DNA from: DALYJJ01 sp031969915
Lineage (GTDB): Bacteria > Acidobacteriota > Terriglobia > Bryobacterales > Bryobacteraceae
Assembly: GCA_031969915.1 (NCBI GenBank)
Contig: DALYJJ010000103.1
Coordinates: 1 to 22,429, forward strand
DNA: 22,429 bases
Reading direction: 5' to 3'
Shown in pieces: positions 1 to 6,274 of this stretch; the stretch's first letter is position 1, and every line of letters begins with the position of its first letter. The translations under genes were made by a program, and so were the position numbers. Below the pieces are notes generated by a model. The model ran no database searches and was not told where the DNA came from. It saw only the letters and a program-made list of their open reading frames with translations.

Positions 1-20
1 CCGCCACGCGTCTGAACGTC

Positions 21-386
21 TTACTTCTGACGCCCCGCCTCGTCGGCGATCACTTTCCAGGCCTCGTCGTCGCGCCCCACGCAGAGCCGGTTTCCCAGGC
101 GGACCAGCGGCAGCCGCAGCAGGCGGGCGTCCCCTTCGATTCGCCGCAGCCAGTCCTGATCGGAGAGCTTCATGTAGCCGAGCCCCGCCTCGGCAAACGC
201 CTTGCCTTCGCGATCGAGCACGCCCTGCACGCCGAACCGGTCGGTGAAACGTTTGAGTTCGCCGGGCGACATCGGCTTCTGCTTGAGGTCCACGAACTGA
301 ATCGGGATCCGGCGCTCCTTGAAGAAGCGCTCAGCCGCGCGTGTCTCCTGAGAGCTCTTCAGCCCGAAGATCTGAACGTTGGTCAT
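21..386 (-). CDS. ArsC/Spx-like thioredoxin-fold protein lacking the catalytic cysteine
   Basis: A 121-residue protein with the length and layout of the ArsC/Spx/YffB family: an N-terminal beta strand (VQIFGL), a helix, the segment FVDLKQKPMSPGEL where the family usually has a 'D..k.p.s..eL' pattern, and a C-terminal LPLVRLGNRLCVG segment matching the family 'rPiv..g....vG' strand. The usual active-site cysteine after the first strand is absent: the site reads GLKSSQET (residues 8-15). The only cysteine is C102, near the C-terminus. It is therefore unlikely to be a working arsenate reductase; a structural or regulatory role is possible but not shown. It lies 30 nt downstream of the cytochrome c gene on the same strand and is probably co-transcribed with it. 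Family call good, function unknown. Confidence 0.75.
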   Translation of the reverse strand: MTNVQIFGLKSSQETRAAERFFKERRIPIQFVDLKQKPMSPGELKRFTDRFGVQGVLDREGKAFAEAGLGYMKLSDQDWLRRIEGDARLLRLPLVRLGNRLCVGRDDEAWKVIADEAGRQK

Positions 387-416
387 GCTTTCGGCGCCGG
401 GCCGGGAGCAGGGCCG

Positions 417-938
417 CTACTCAATATCTTCGGCCTTGACACCGGCCTTGTCGCCGTAGGCCGCGAACTTAACATAGGCGATGATATCGGCCAGTTCCTG
501 CGCCGAGAGTTTCATCGCCTCCACGGGGTGCTTCCAACTGGCGTTGTCCGACATATTGGTGACGTCGGCCTTGGCCACTTTCTTCAGCACCGGCGGGTTC
601 TGGCTGAGATCGTACAGGTCATAGCCTTCCGCCGTATCCGCCGTCTTCATGCCCGGGAACGTCTCGGTCTTGGTCTTAACCGTCTGCACATATTGTGTGC
701 GGGTGGAATTGATGGCCATCACCATGGCCCGCGCCGGGACGCGGGCGATGTTCACCAGGTTCGGCCCCACCGCGGTGCCTTTGCCTTTGATTGCATGGCA
801 CGTACCGCAAGCCGCTCCCTTCGACGTGCCGCCGAAGAAGAGGTCATACCCCTTCTTCGCCTGCGGGGGTCCGCTGAACTCCTGCTGGGCCATCGCCGCC
901 GTCGCCACCGCTGCCGCGACTACCAATGCCATCTTCAT
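417..938 (-). CDS. Secreted monohaem c-type cytochrome
   Basis: A 173-residue protein. Residues 1-18 form a signal peptide (MK, hydrophobic Ala/Val stretch, AMA-Q cleavage context). A single haem c attachment motif CGTCH lies at residues 44-48, followed by KGKGTAVGPNL, the usual 'G..vGP.L' of class I cytochromes c; a C-terminal helix (LSAQELADIIAYVKFAAYG) is the conserved last helix. The likely sixth haem ligand is a Met in the NMSDN region, which I infer from position only. The protein should be periplasmic and carry electrons; no partner enzyme is encoded next to it except the downstream ArsC-like gene. The ATG start is supported by a GGAGGA Shine-Dalgarno sequence about 8 nt upstream. Confidence 0.88.
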   Translation of the reverse strand: MKMALVVAAAVATAAMAQQEFSGPPQAKKGYDLFFGGTSKGAACGTCHAIKGKGTAVGPNLVNIARVPARAMVMAINSTRTQYVQTVKTKTETFPGMKTADTAEGYDLYDLSQNPPVLKKVAKADVTNMSDNASWKHPVEAMKLSAQELADIIAYVKFAAYGDKAGVKAEDIE

Positions 939-954
939 TTCTGCGTTCCTCCCC

Positions 955-988
955 GGAGGTCCACCCGTGAACCTCCTGCCGCATTATA
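955..988 (-). promoter_or_regulatory. Putative promoter -10 and leader hairpin of the cytochrome c gene
   Basis: On the minus strand a perfect TATAAT hexamer occupies 988-983, about 45 nt before the cytochrome start codon. No convincing -35 hexamer is seen at 16-18 nt spacing. Just downstream, in the predicted leader, GGAGGT and ACCTCC (955-960 and 971-976) can form a 6-bp hairpin immediately before the true ribosome binding site. The region lies between two divergent genes, so it must hold at least one promoter in each direction. Confidence 0.4.
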
Positions 989-1076
989 CTGCAATCCGTC
1001 TTCCAGATCCTGTACTCCCTTATAGAAGCGTTTGGCCAATCACGTGCTCCCATCCATCACGTCCGGAGGGATGCAT

Positions 1077-1349
1077 ATGCCGAAAGGCCAAGTTACCATC
1101 ACCGCCGAGCGATGCAAAGGATGTGGGTTCTGCGTCGAACTCTGCCCGACGAAAGTCCTGGCGCTTTCGTCTGCGTTCAACGTCAAAGGTTATCACCCGC
1201 CCTACGTCGTTCAGCCTGAAAAATGTTCGGGTTGCGATCTCTGTGGCATGTATTGCCCGGATTTCGCGATCTACGCAAAGCGGTTGGCGACAGCCGCTAA
1301 ATCGGCGCCGCCGCCCGCGGCCCCACAGGAGGCCGCCGATGCGCGCTAA
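1077..1349 (+). CDS. korD: 2-oxoacid:ferredoxin oxidoreductase delta subunit (2x[4Fe-4S] ferredoxin)
   Basis: A 90-residue bacterial-type ferredoxin with two cluster-binding motifs: C13, C16, C19, C23 (CKGCGFCVELCP) and C50, C53, C56, C60 (CSGCDLCGMYCP). These bind two [4Fe-4S] clusters that pass electrons from the catalytic subunits to free ferredoxin. I chose the ATG at 1077 because GGAGG at 1065-1069 sits 7 nt upstream; an in-frame ATG at 1071 is too close to it, and the TTG at 1032 has no ribosome site. The C-terminus (about 25 residues, Ala/Pro-rich) is a low-complexity tail. First gene of korDABC; its end overlaps the start of korA by 11 nt. Confidence 0.92.
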   Translation: MPKGQVTITAERCKGCGFCVELCPTKVLALSSAFNVKGYHPPYVVQPEKCSGCDLCGMYCPDFAIYAKRLATAAKSAPPPAAPQEAADAR

Positions 1350-2496
1350 CCCCCAGGGCGTCCTCACGGGTGTCCATTTTCTCAACGGCGATGCCGCCGC
1401 TTGCGAAGGGGCTCTGGCCGCAGGTGCGCGATTTGCCGCAGGTTATCCCATTACGCCCTCCACGGAGATCGTCGAGCGGTTCGCCGCCCGTGCCCCCGAA
1501 GTGGGCGGCCTGTTCATCCAGATGGAAGACGAACTCGCCGCCTCGATCGCTCTGCAGGGAGCCGTCTGGGGCGGTGCGAAGGCGTTTACCGTGACCTCCG
1601 GCCCCGGCTTCTCCCTGATGATGGAGCATATCGGCTACGCCGCGATGACGGAGACGCCCTGCGTCTTCATGGACGTACAGCGGGGCGGCCCGTCCACCGG
1701 CCTCCCTACGCTGCCCGCCCAGGGCGACATGATGCAAGCCCGCTGGGGCTCGCACGGCGACTATCCGATCATCGCCCTGTGCCCCAATTCGCCCCAGGAG
1801 TCGTTTGAACTGGCAGCCAAGGCGGTCAACCTCTCCGAGCGATTCCGCACTCCCGTCCTGCTGATGCTCGACGAGTGTGTGGGGCATATGACGGAGAAGG
1901 TGGTCATTCCCGAGGCCGGCGAGATCGACGTGTATCCCCGCCGGCTCACCAAGAAGAAGCCCGAAGAGTTCAAACTCTTCGAGGCCAATGGCGACCTGGT
2001 TCCCGAAATGGCACACGCCGGCGACGGCTACCGCTTCCACGTGACCGGTTTGACACACGATGAGCGCGGCTACCCCAGCATGACGCCGCAGACCCAGCAC
2101 AAGCTGATCCGGCGCCTGCGGGATAAGATCGCCATCGCCTCCGCCGAGCTGGCCGATGTCGAGGAGTCCGGCACCGAGGACGCCGACGTGATTGTCATCT
2201 CCTACGGCATCACTTCGCGCGTCGCGCAGCGCGCCATCCAGCTCGCCGAAGACCAGGGGGCGAAGGTCGGCAAGTTCCGCCTCCGCACCGTGTGGCCCTT
2301 CCCGGAGGAGCGCATCCGCGCCCTCGCCGGCCGCACCAAGGCCTTCGTCGTGCCTGAACTCAACCTCGGCCAGATCTCGCTCGAAGTCGAGCGCCTGGCC
2401 GGAGGCAAGTGCAAGACCGTCCTGGTGCCCCACGCCGGAGGCACGGTCCACGATCCCAAAGATATTGTCGACGCCATTCTGGAGGCCGCCCGATGA
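1339..2496 (+). CDS. korA: 2-oxoacid:ferredoxin oxidoreductase alpha subunit
   Basis: A 385-residue alpha subunit carrying the pyrimidine-binding and transketolase C-terminal domains. Visible family motifs are YPITPSTE (residues 36-43), MEDELAAS (62-69), TSGPGFSLM (86-94) and RGGPSTGLPT, all part of the active-site wall of this enzyme class. The C-terminal domain starts near DADVIVISYG. With korB it oxidatively decarboxylates a 2-oxoacid to acyl-CoA (or runs in reverse with reduced ferredoxin). The D-A-B-C gene order and separate subunits fit 2-oxoglutarate oxidoreductases best, but the substrate cannot be settled from sequence alone. AGGAGG at 1327-1332, 6 nt before the ATG, fixes the start. 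The stop overlaps the korB start (ATGA). Confidence 0.92.
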   Translation: MRANPQGVLTGVHFLNGDAAACEGALAAGARFAAGYPITPSTEIVERFAARAPEVGGLFIQMEDELAASIALQGAVWGGAKAFTVTSGPGFSLMMEHIGYAAMTETPCVFMDVQRGGPSTGLPTLPAQGDMMQARWGSHGDYPIIALCPNSPQESFELAAKAVNLSERFRTPVLLMLDECVGHMTEKVVIPEAGEIDVYPRRLTKKKPEEFKLFEANGDLVPEMAHAGDGYRFHVTGLTHDERGYPSMTPQTQHKLIRRLRDKIAIASAELADVEESGTEDADVIVISYGITSRVAQRAIQLAEDQGAKVGKFRLRTVWPFPEERIRALAGRTKAFVVPELNLGQISLEVERLAGGKCKTVLVPHAGGTVHDPKDIVDAILEAAR

Positions 2497-3380
2497 GCTC
2501 CGCCCTGATTGAACCGAACGTCGATCCCAACCCGGTGGAACAATACCTGCGCACGGACCGCATGCCTCACATCTGGTGCCCCGGTTGCGGCATCGGAACC
2601 ACGGTCAATTGCTTCGCCCGCGCGCTCATGACCTCCGGATTGAACCGCGACAAGGTCGCGATCGTCTCCGGCATCGGCTGCACCGGACGCGTGGCCGGCT
2701 ACATGGCCTTCGATTCGTTCCATACCACGCACGGCCGTGCGATCCCCTTCGCGACCGGGCTCAAGCTGGCCAATCCCGAGCTCACCGTGGTGGTCTACTC
2801 CGGCGACGGCGACCTGACCGCCATCGGCGGCAACCACCTGATTCACGCCGCCCGGCGCAATGTCGACATCAAGGTGATCTGCGTCAACAACCTGATCTAC
2901 GGGATGACCGGCGGCCAGGTGGCGCCCACCACGCCCGCCACGTCCACCACCTCGACTTCGCCCTACGGTTGTTATGAACCTCCACTGAACCTGCCGCACC
3001 TGGTGGAGGCCGCGGGTGCGGTCTACGTCGCCCGTTGGACCACCTATCACGTGAAGCAACTCGAACGGTCGATGGGCGAAGCGCTCAAGAAGCCTGGCTT
3101 CTGCTTCATTGAGGCCATTTCTCCGTGCCCCACGCTCTACCAGCGCCGCAACGGCCTGGGCGACGGGCTCGACGCCATGAAGTTCTATAAGGAGAACAGC
3201 AAGACCGTGCCAGGGGCTTCCACCGCGGACGTTTGCCTGAGCAAGACCGGCGAAATCGTCGTCGGCAAGTTCGTCGACCGCGACCGCCCCGACTACGGAA
3301 CCATGATGCGCGCGCAACTCAGCCAGAGCCTGGGCGAGCGCTACCTCGAGCCGGACGTCGTCACCTGCGGAGGAGAGTAG
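2493..3380 (+). CDS. korB: 2-oxoacid:ferredoxin oxidoreductase beta subunit (TPP-binding)
   Basis: A 295-residue beta subunit. It opens with HIWCPGCGIG (C29, C32), and C63 (GIGCTGR) and C212 (SPCPTLYQ) are in the places where archaeal and bacterial homologues bind the proximal [4Fe-4S] cluster. The thiamine pyrophosphate/Mg2+ motif is GDGDLTAIGGNH (from residue 104) through NN at 132-133, followed by YGMTGGQ. It forms the catalytic core with korA in the cytoplasm. The start codon overlaps the korA stop as ATGA, with GGAGG at 2481-2485 as ribosome site, so translation is coupled. Length and motifs are normal for the family. Confidence 0.93.
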   Translation: MSSALIEPNVDPNPVEQYLRTDRMPHIWCPGCGIGTTVNCFARALMTSGLNRDKVAIVSGIGCTGRVAGYMAFDSFHTTHGRAIPFATGLKLANPELTVVVYSGDGDLTAIGGNHLIHAARRNVDIKVICVNNLIYGMTGGQVAPTTPATSTTSTSPYGCYEPPLNLPHLVEAAGAVYVARWTTYHVKQLERSMGEALKKPGFCFIEAISPCPTLYQRRNGLGDGLDAMKFYKENSKTVPGASTADVCLSKTGEIVVGKFVDRDRPDYGTMMRAQLSQSLGERYLEPDVVTCGGE

Positions 3381-3385
3381 CCATC

Positions 3386-3979
3386 ATGAGGAAAGAGATT
3401 CGCATCGCCGGTTTCGGCGGCCAGGGCGTGATGATGGCCGCGACCATCATCGGCCGCGCCGCCGCCATTCAACACGGCGGCTTCGCCACGATGACCGAAA
3501 GCTACGGCCCGGAGGCCCGCGGCGGCGCTTCGAGCGCCCAACTGGTCCTCTCCAACGAGCCCGTGCTCTACCCCTACGTCGCGGAAGCGGACGTACTTGT
3601 CGTGCTGTCCCAGGAGGCCTATTCGCGCTTTGCGGGGACGCTCAAACCCGGTGGCATCCTGATTGTCGAAGACGAGCTGGTCCGGATCGACGGCTCGTCC
3701 TCCCGTGCGCAGGTGTTCGGCGTTCCCGCCACCCGCCTGGCCGAAGAACTCGGGCGCAAGATCGTCCTGAACGTGGTGATGGTCGGCTTCTTTGCCGCCG
3801 TCACCGGCCTGCTGCGTTCCGCCGATTACGAAGGCGCCATCGCCGACGTCGTGCCGCCCAAGGTCCGCGAGCTCAACCTCCGTGCCTTCGCCAAGGGATT
3901 CGAGTACGGCCGGGCCCTGCTGGAGGGAAAGGTCTCACCGGCGGCCGAGGAGGTCGCCGCGGCCGAGTTGTCGCTGTAA
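3386..3979 (+). CDS. korC: 2-oxoacid:ferredoxin oxidoreductase gamma subunit
   Basis: A 197-residue gamma subunit (POR/KOR gamma domain). The N-terminus RIAGFGGQGVMMA carries the conserved GFGGQG (residues 9-14), followed by SYGPEARGGASSAQLVLS, a hallmark of this subunit that helps bind CoA. It begins 5 nt after the korB stop behind a strong GGAGGAGAG ribosome site (3369-3377). It is the last gene of the four-gene operon. No T-run intrinsic terminator lies directly after it. Confidence 0.92.
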   Translation: MRKEIRIAGFGGQGVMMAATIIGRAAAIQHGGFATMTESYGPEARGGASSAQLVLSNEPVLYPYVAEADVLVVLSQEAYSRFAGTLKPGGILIVEDELVRIDGSSSRAQVFGVPATRLAEELGRKIVLNVVMVGFFAAVTGLLRSADYEGAIADVVPPKVRELNLRAFAKGFEYGRALLEGKVSPAAEEVAAAELSL

Positions 3980-3980
3980 G

Positions 3981-4033
3981 AACCGGCGCCGGCGCAGCCC
4001 CGTTCCGGTTTCTGAAACCCGGGCCCCGGTTTC
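3981..4033. repeat. Cluster of nested inverted repeats after korC
   Basis: Immediately after the korC stop, complementary arms alternate: AACCGG (3981-3986), CCGGTTTC (4005-4012), GAAACCCGG (4014-4022) and CCGGTTTC (4026-4033). Several mutually exclusive hairpins can form, for example GAAACC with GGTTTC around an 8-nt loop. No T-tract follows, so this is not a standard intrinsic terminator; it may still stabilise or end the korDABC message. Confidence 0.45.
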
Positions 4034-4066
4034 GACATCCAAACTGGTGGCGCCCGTGTAGGGCGA

Positions 4067-4200
4067 CGGACACTCCGAGGGGAGTAGATCACTCGAGAAT
4101 CTGAGTCCGGCGGATCGTCAACACGATCGACCGCAAGGCGATCCGGTCCGCCGGGTGGGGACTCCCATGAGAGTTCCATCGATCGAGACCTCTTGTGCCG
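4067..4200 (+). promoter_or_regulatory. yybP-ykoY (Mn2+) riboswitch aptamer upstream of htpX-terC
   Basis: The stretch matches the Mn2+-sensing yybP-ykoY aptamer at its three conserved places: GGGGAGTAG at 4079-4087 (loop L1), TCGTCAACA at 4115-4123 with CGG at 4144-4146 (loop L3), and GAGACCT at 4185-4191 (3' closing strand). Helices I can pair by eye: P1 GAGG 4077-4080 with CCTC 4189-4192, extended by CAC 4071-4073 with GTG 4195-4197 and CGG 4067-4069 with CCG 4198-4200; P2 ACTC 4091-4094 with GAGT 4103-4106; P3 4107-4114 with 4147-4154 (8 bp, perfect); an upper P3 helix 4125-4129 with 4139-4143, capped by CC-GCAA-GG (GNRA loop); P4 near 4159-4177 with one bulge. Aptamers of this class activate genes for Mn2+ handling, and a TerC gene lies in the operon downstream. 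A weak TCGACA/TGTAGG pair at 4032-4062 could be its promoter. Confidence 0.85.
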
Positions 4201-4243
4201 CGATGTGTTCTTGCTATCGTGGCATAAGAGGTCTCTTTTTTTT
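4185..4243 (+). terminator. Intrinsic terminator forming the riboswitch expression platform
   Basis: The arms 4185-4204 and 4216-4235 form a continuous 20-bp stem with two G-T wobbles around an 11-nt loop (4205-4215), followed directly by eight T (4236-4243). This is a textbook rho-independent terminator. Its left arm contains the whole 3' strand of the aptamer's closing helix (4189-4200), so aptamer and terminator cannot form together. The predicted logic is that ligand-bound aptamer keeps 4189-4200 paired upstream, the terminator fails, and htpX-terC are transcribed. Confidence 0.93.
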
Positions 4244-4321
4244 CTCGGGCGCTTCCGCTCCCGGGCTGAGCGGGATGGATGCTCGGAGAGTTCCACCGGT
4301 GCTGGGTGAGGTGATTGGAAG

Positions 4322-5188
4322 ATGAATACCTTGAAGACCTTTGTGCTGCTCGCCGCGCTCACAGCGCTGCTTCTGTTCATGGGCCAGGCGATCGGCGGCC
4401 GTGGCGGCCTGACCATCGCCCTGGGGTTGGCCCTGATCATGAATTTCGCTTCGTATTGGTGGTCCGACAAGATCGTCCTCCGGATGCACAATGCGCAGGA
4501 GATCGGTCCCGCGGAGGCACCCGAGCTGTTCGCCATGACGCAAACCCTGACGCGCCGCGCCAACATGCCCATGCCCCGTCTCTACCTGATGGACGAAGAG
4601 TCGCCGAACGCCTTCGCCACCGGGCGCAACCCGAACCACGCCGCCGTGGCCGTGACCACCGGCCTGGTACGGGGGTTGAACAAGGATGAGATCGAAGGTG
4701 TGATCGCCCACGAACTGGCGCACATCCTCCACCGCGACACGCTCATCATGACCGTCGCCGCCACCATGGCCGGCGCCCTGAGTACGCTCGCGAACATGGC
4801 CATGTGGGGCGCGATGCTCGGCGGCGGCCGTTCCGACGACGACGAAGGCGGCAGCCCCATCGGCGGGCTGATCGGCATGATCGTCGCTCCCTTCGCGGCT
4901 TCTCTCATCCAGATGGCCATCTCACGCTCGCGCGAGTACGTCGCCGACGCGAAGGCGGCGCAGTTGACGGGCCGCCCGATGGGCCTCTCCAACGCCCTCC
5001 GCAAGATCGAGCGCTGGTCGCACCAGATCCCGATGCATTCGGGCTCGCCGGCTACCGCGCACCTCTTCATCGCCAACCCCTTCTCCATGGAGGGTCTCGG
5101 CCGCCTGTTCAGCACGCATCCGCCCACCGCGGAGCGCGTCGCCCGCCTGGAGAGCATGGCCCTCCAAGGAATGCCCCAACTGCGTTAA
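4322..5188 (+). CDS. htpX: HtpX-type M48 membrane zinc metalloprotease
   Basis: A 288-residue M48B peptidase of normal HtpX length. Two N-terminal membrane segments (about residues 5-22 and 29-46) precede the catalytic domain. The zinc motif is H130-E-L-A-H134 with E131 as catalytic base, and the third ligand lies in SREYVADA (E205). Two hydrophobic stretches (about 141-167 and 180-200) flank a short acidic loop (SDDDEGG). HtpX enzymes cleave damaged or misassembled inner-membrane proteins. Start: ATG with GAGGTG 8 nt upstream (4308-4313). The gene follows the Mn2+ riboswitch terminator, so it should be expressed when the terminator is suppressed, and it shares a message with terC 65 nt downstream. 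Confidence 0.9.
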   Translation: MNTLKTFVLLAALTALLLFMGQAIGGRGGLTIALGLALIMNFASYWWSDKIVLRMHNAQEIGPAEAPELFAMTQTLTRRANMPMPRLYLMDEESPNAFATGRNPNHAAVAVTTGLVRGLNKDEIEGVIAHELAHILHRDTLIMTVAATMAGALSTLANMAMWGAMLGGGRSDDDEGGSPIGGLIGMIVAPFAASLIQMAISRSREYVADAKAAQLTGRPMGLSNALRKIERWSHQIPMHSGSPATAHLFIANPFSMEGLGRLFSTHPPTAERVARLESMALQGMPQLR

Positions 5189-5203
5189 CAAATAATGGTT
5201 GCC

Positions 5204-5250
5204 GGAGGACGCTGGCACGCGCCGCGTCCTCCACACTCGCCCCTGAGGAC
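5204..5250 (+). promoter_or_regulatory. Intercistronic hairpin able to compete for the terC ribosome site
   Basis: Between htpX and terC, GGAGGACGC (5204-5212) and GCGTCCTCC (5224-5232) form a perfect 9-bp stem with an 11-nt loop. The right arm's GTCCTC (5226-5231) can instead pair with GAGGAC (5245-5250), which is the terC Shine-Dalgarno region. The two pairings exclude each other, so the upstream hairpin would free the ribosome site. No T-run follows, so it is not an intrinsic terminator. The pairings are seen in the sequence; a regulatory role is inferred. Confidence 0.4.
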
Positions 5251-5253
5251 TGA

Positions 5254-6264
5254 ATGCCCCAACTGCTCTTCCCGTTCGCCGACTACTGGTGGTTTTACGG
5301 AGCGTTCACGCTCTTCGTCCTGATGCTGCTGGCCATGGACCTGGGCGTGTTTCACCGGAAGGCCCACAGCGTCGGATTCCGCGAAGCCGCGGGATGGAGC
5401 GTGGTTTGGGTCACGCTCGCCGTGATCTTCGGCCTGGTCCTCTACCAGTACTCCTCCGGCAAATTCGACCCCGCTACCGCGCGCACCATCGCGCTCCAGT
5501 TCTTCACCGGCTACATCATCGAGTACTCCCTGTCGGTGGACAACATGTTCGTGTTCGTGCTGGTCTTCCAGTACTTCGGCACGCCCAGCGCCTACCAGCA
5601 CCGGGTGCTGTTCTACGGCATCATGGGCGCGCTGGTGTTTCGCGCCATCTTCATCGCCATCGGCTCCGTGCTCATGCAGTATCAGTGGGTGGTGATGATC
5701 TTCGGCGCGTTCCTGATCTTCAGCGGCTTCAAGATGATGTTCGGCGGCGAGACCGAGGTGCACCCGGAGAAGAACCCGGTGATCAAGGCCTTCCGCCGGT
5801 TCGTGCCGCTCACTCCCCAATTCCACGGCCAGAAGTTCTTCGTACGCCTGAACGGCGTGTTGCACGCCACACCATTGCTGGTGGCTCTGATGTTCCTGGA
5901 GATGACCGACATCGTCTTCGCGGTCGACTCCGTGCCCGCCATCTTCGCCCTCACGCGCGAGCCGCTGCTCGTCTTCACCTCGAACGTGTTCGCCATCCTC
6001 GGCCTGCGCTCCATGTACTTCATGCTCGCCGGCGCGGTGGACAAGTTCCACTTCCTGAAGTACGGCCTCGCCATCGTGCTCATCTTCGTCGGCCTGAAGA
6101 TGGTGTGGTTGAACAACGCCTTCGGCGGGCATTTCCCGATCGAAGTTTCCCTCGGCGTCATCGCCACCGTGCTGGCGGCCTCCGTCATCGGCTCGCTCCT
6201 GTTCCCCAAGAAGCCCTCGGCGGTGGAAGACCCGGTGACCGAACTCGCGCGCGAACGCGACTAA
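5254..6264 (+). CDS. TerC/Alx-family integral membrane protein, probable Mn2+ exporter
   Basis: A 336-residue polytopic protein of the Alx branch of TerC, with about nine hydrophobic segments. The two conserved acidic signatures are present: EYSLSVDNMFVF (E90, D96, N97) and EMTDIVFAVDSVPA (E216, D219, D225), plus MDL (D29) in the first helix. In E. coli Alx and Bacillus TerC homologues this family is linked to Mn2+ efflux, and Alx lies behind a yybP-ykoY riboswitch, matching the element found here at 4067. The start ATG has GAGGA 4 nt upstream, rather close. It ends only 10 nt before the convergent minus-strand operon, with no obvious terminator in between. Confidence 0.9.
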   Translation: MPQLLFPFADYWWFYGAFTLFVLMLLAMDLGVFHRKAHSVGFREAAGWSVVWVTLAVIFGLVLYQYSSGKFDPATARTIALQFFTGYIIEYSLSVDNMFVFVLVFQYFGTPSAYQHRVLFYGIMGALVFRAIFIAIGSVLMQYQWVVMIFGAFLIFSGFKMMFGGETEVHPEKNPVIKAFRRFVPLTPQFHGQKFFVRLNGVLHATPLLVALMFLEMTDIVFAVDSVPAIFALTREPLLVFTSNVFAILGLRSMYFMLAGAVDKFHFLKYGLAIVLIFVGLKMVWLNNAFGGHFPIEVSLGVIATVLAASVIGSLLFPKKPSAVEDPVTELARERD

Positions 6265-6274
6265 CGCCGGACGT

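Noticed and set aside
998..1026. Promoter for korD (TATAGA at 1021-1026)
   Set aside because: The -10 match is weak, and the hexamer 17 nt upstream (GTCTTC) does not resemble a -35 box.
649..1338. In-frame upstream extension of korA
   Set aside because: It runs antisense to cytochrome c and over korD; AGGAGG just before 1339 marks the real start.
1297..2451. 384-codon minus-strand frame opposite korA
   Set aside because: Antisense shadow; korA has full family motifs and a strong ribosome site.
5185..6132. 315-codon minus-strand frame opposite terC
   Set aside because: Glu/His-rich antisense of a polytopic membrane protein; no family features.
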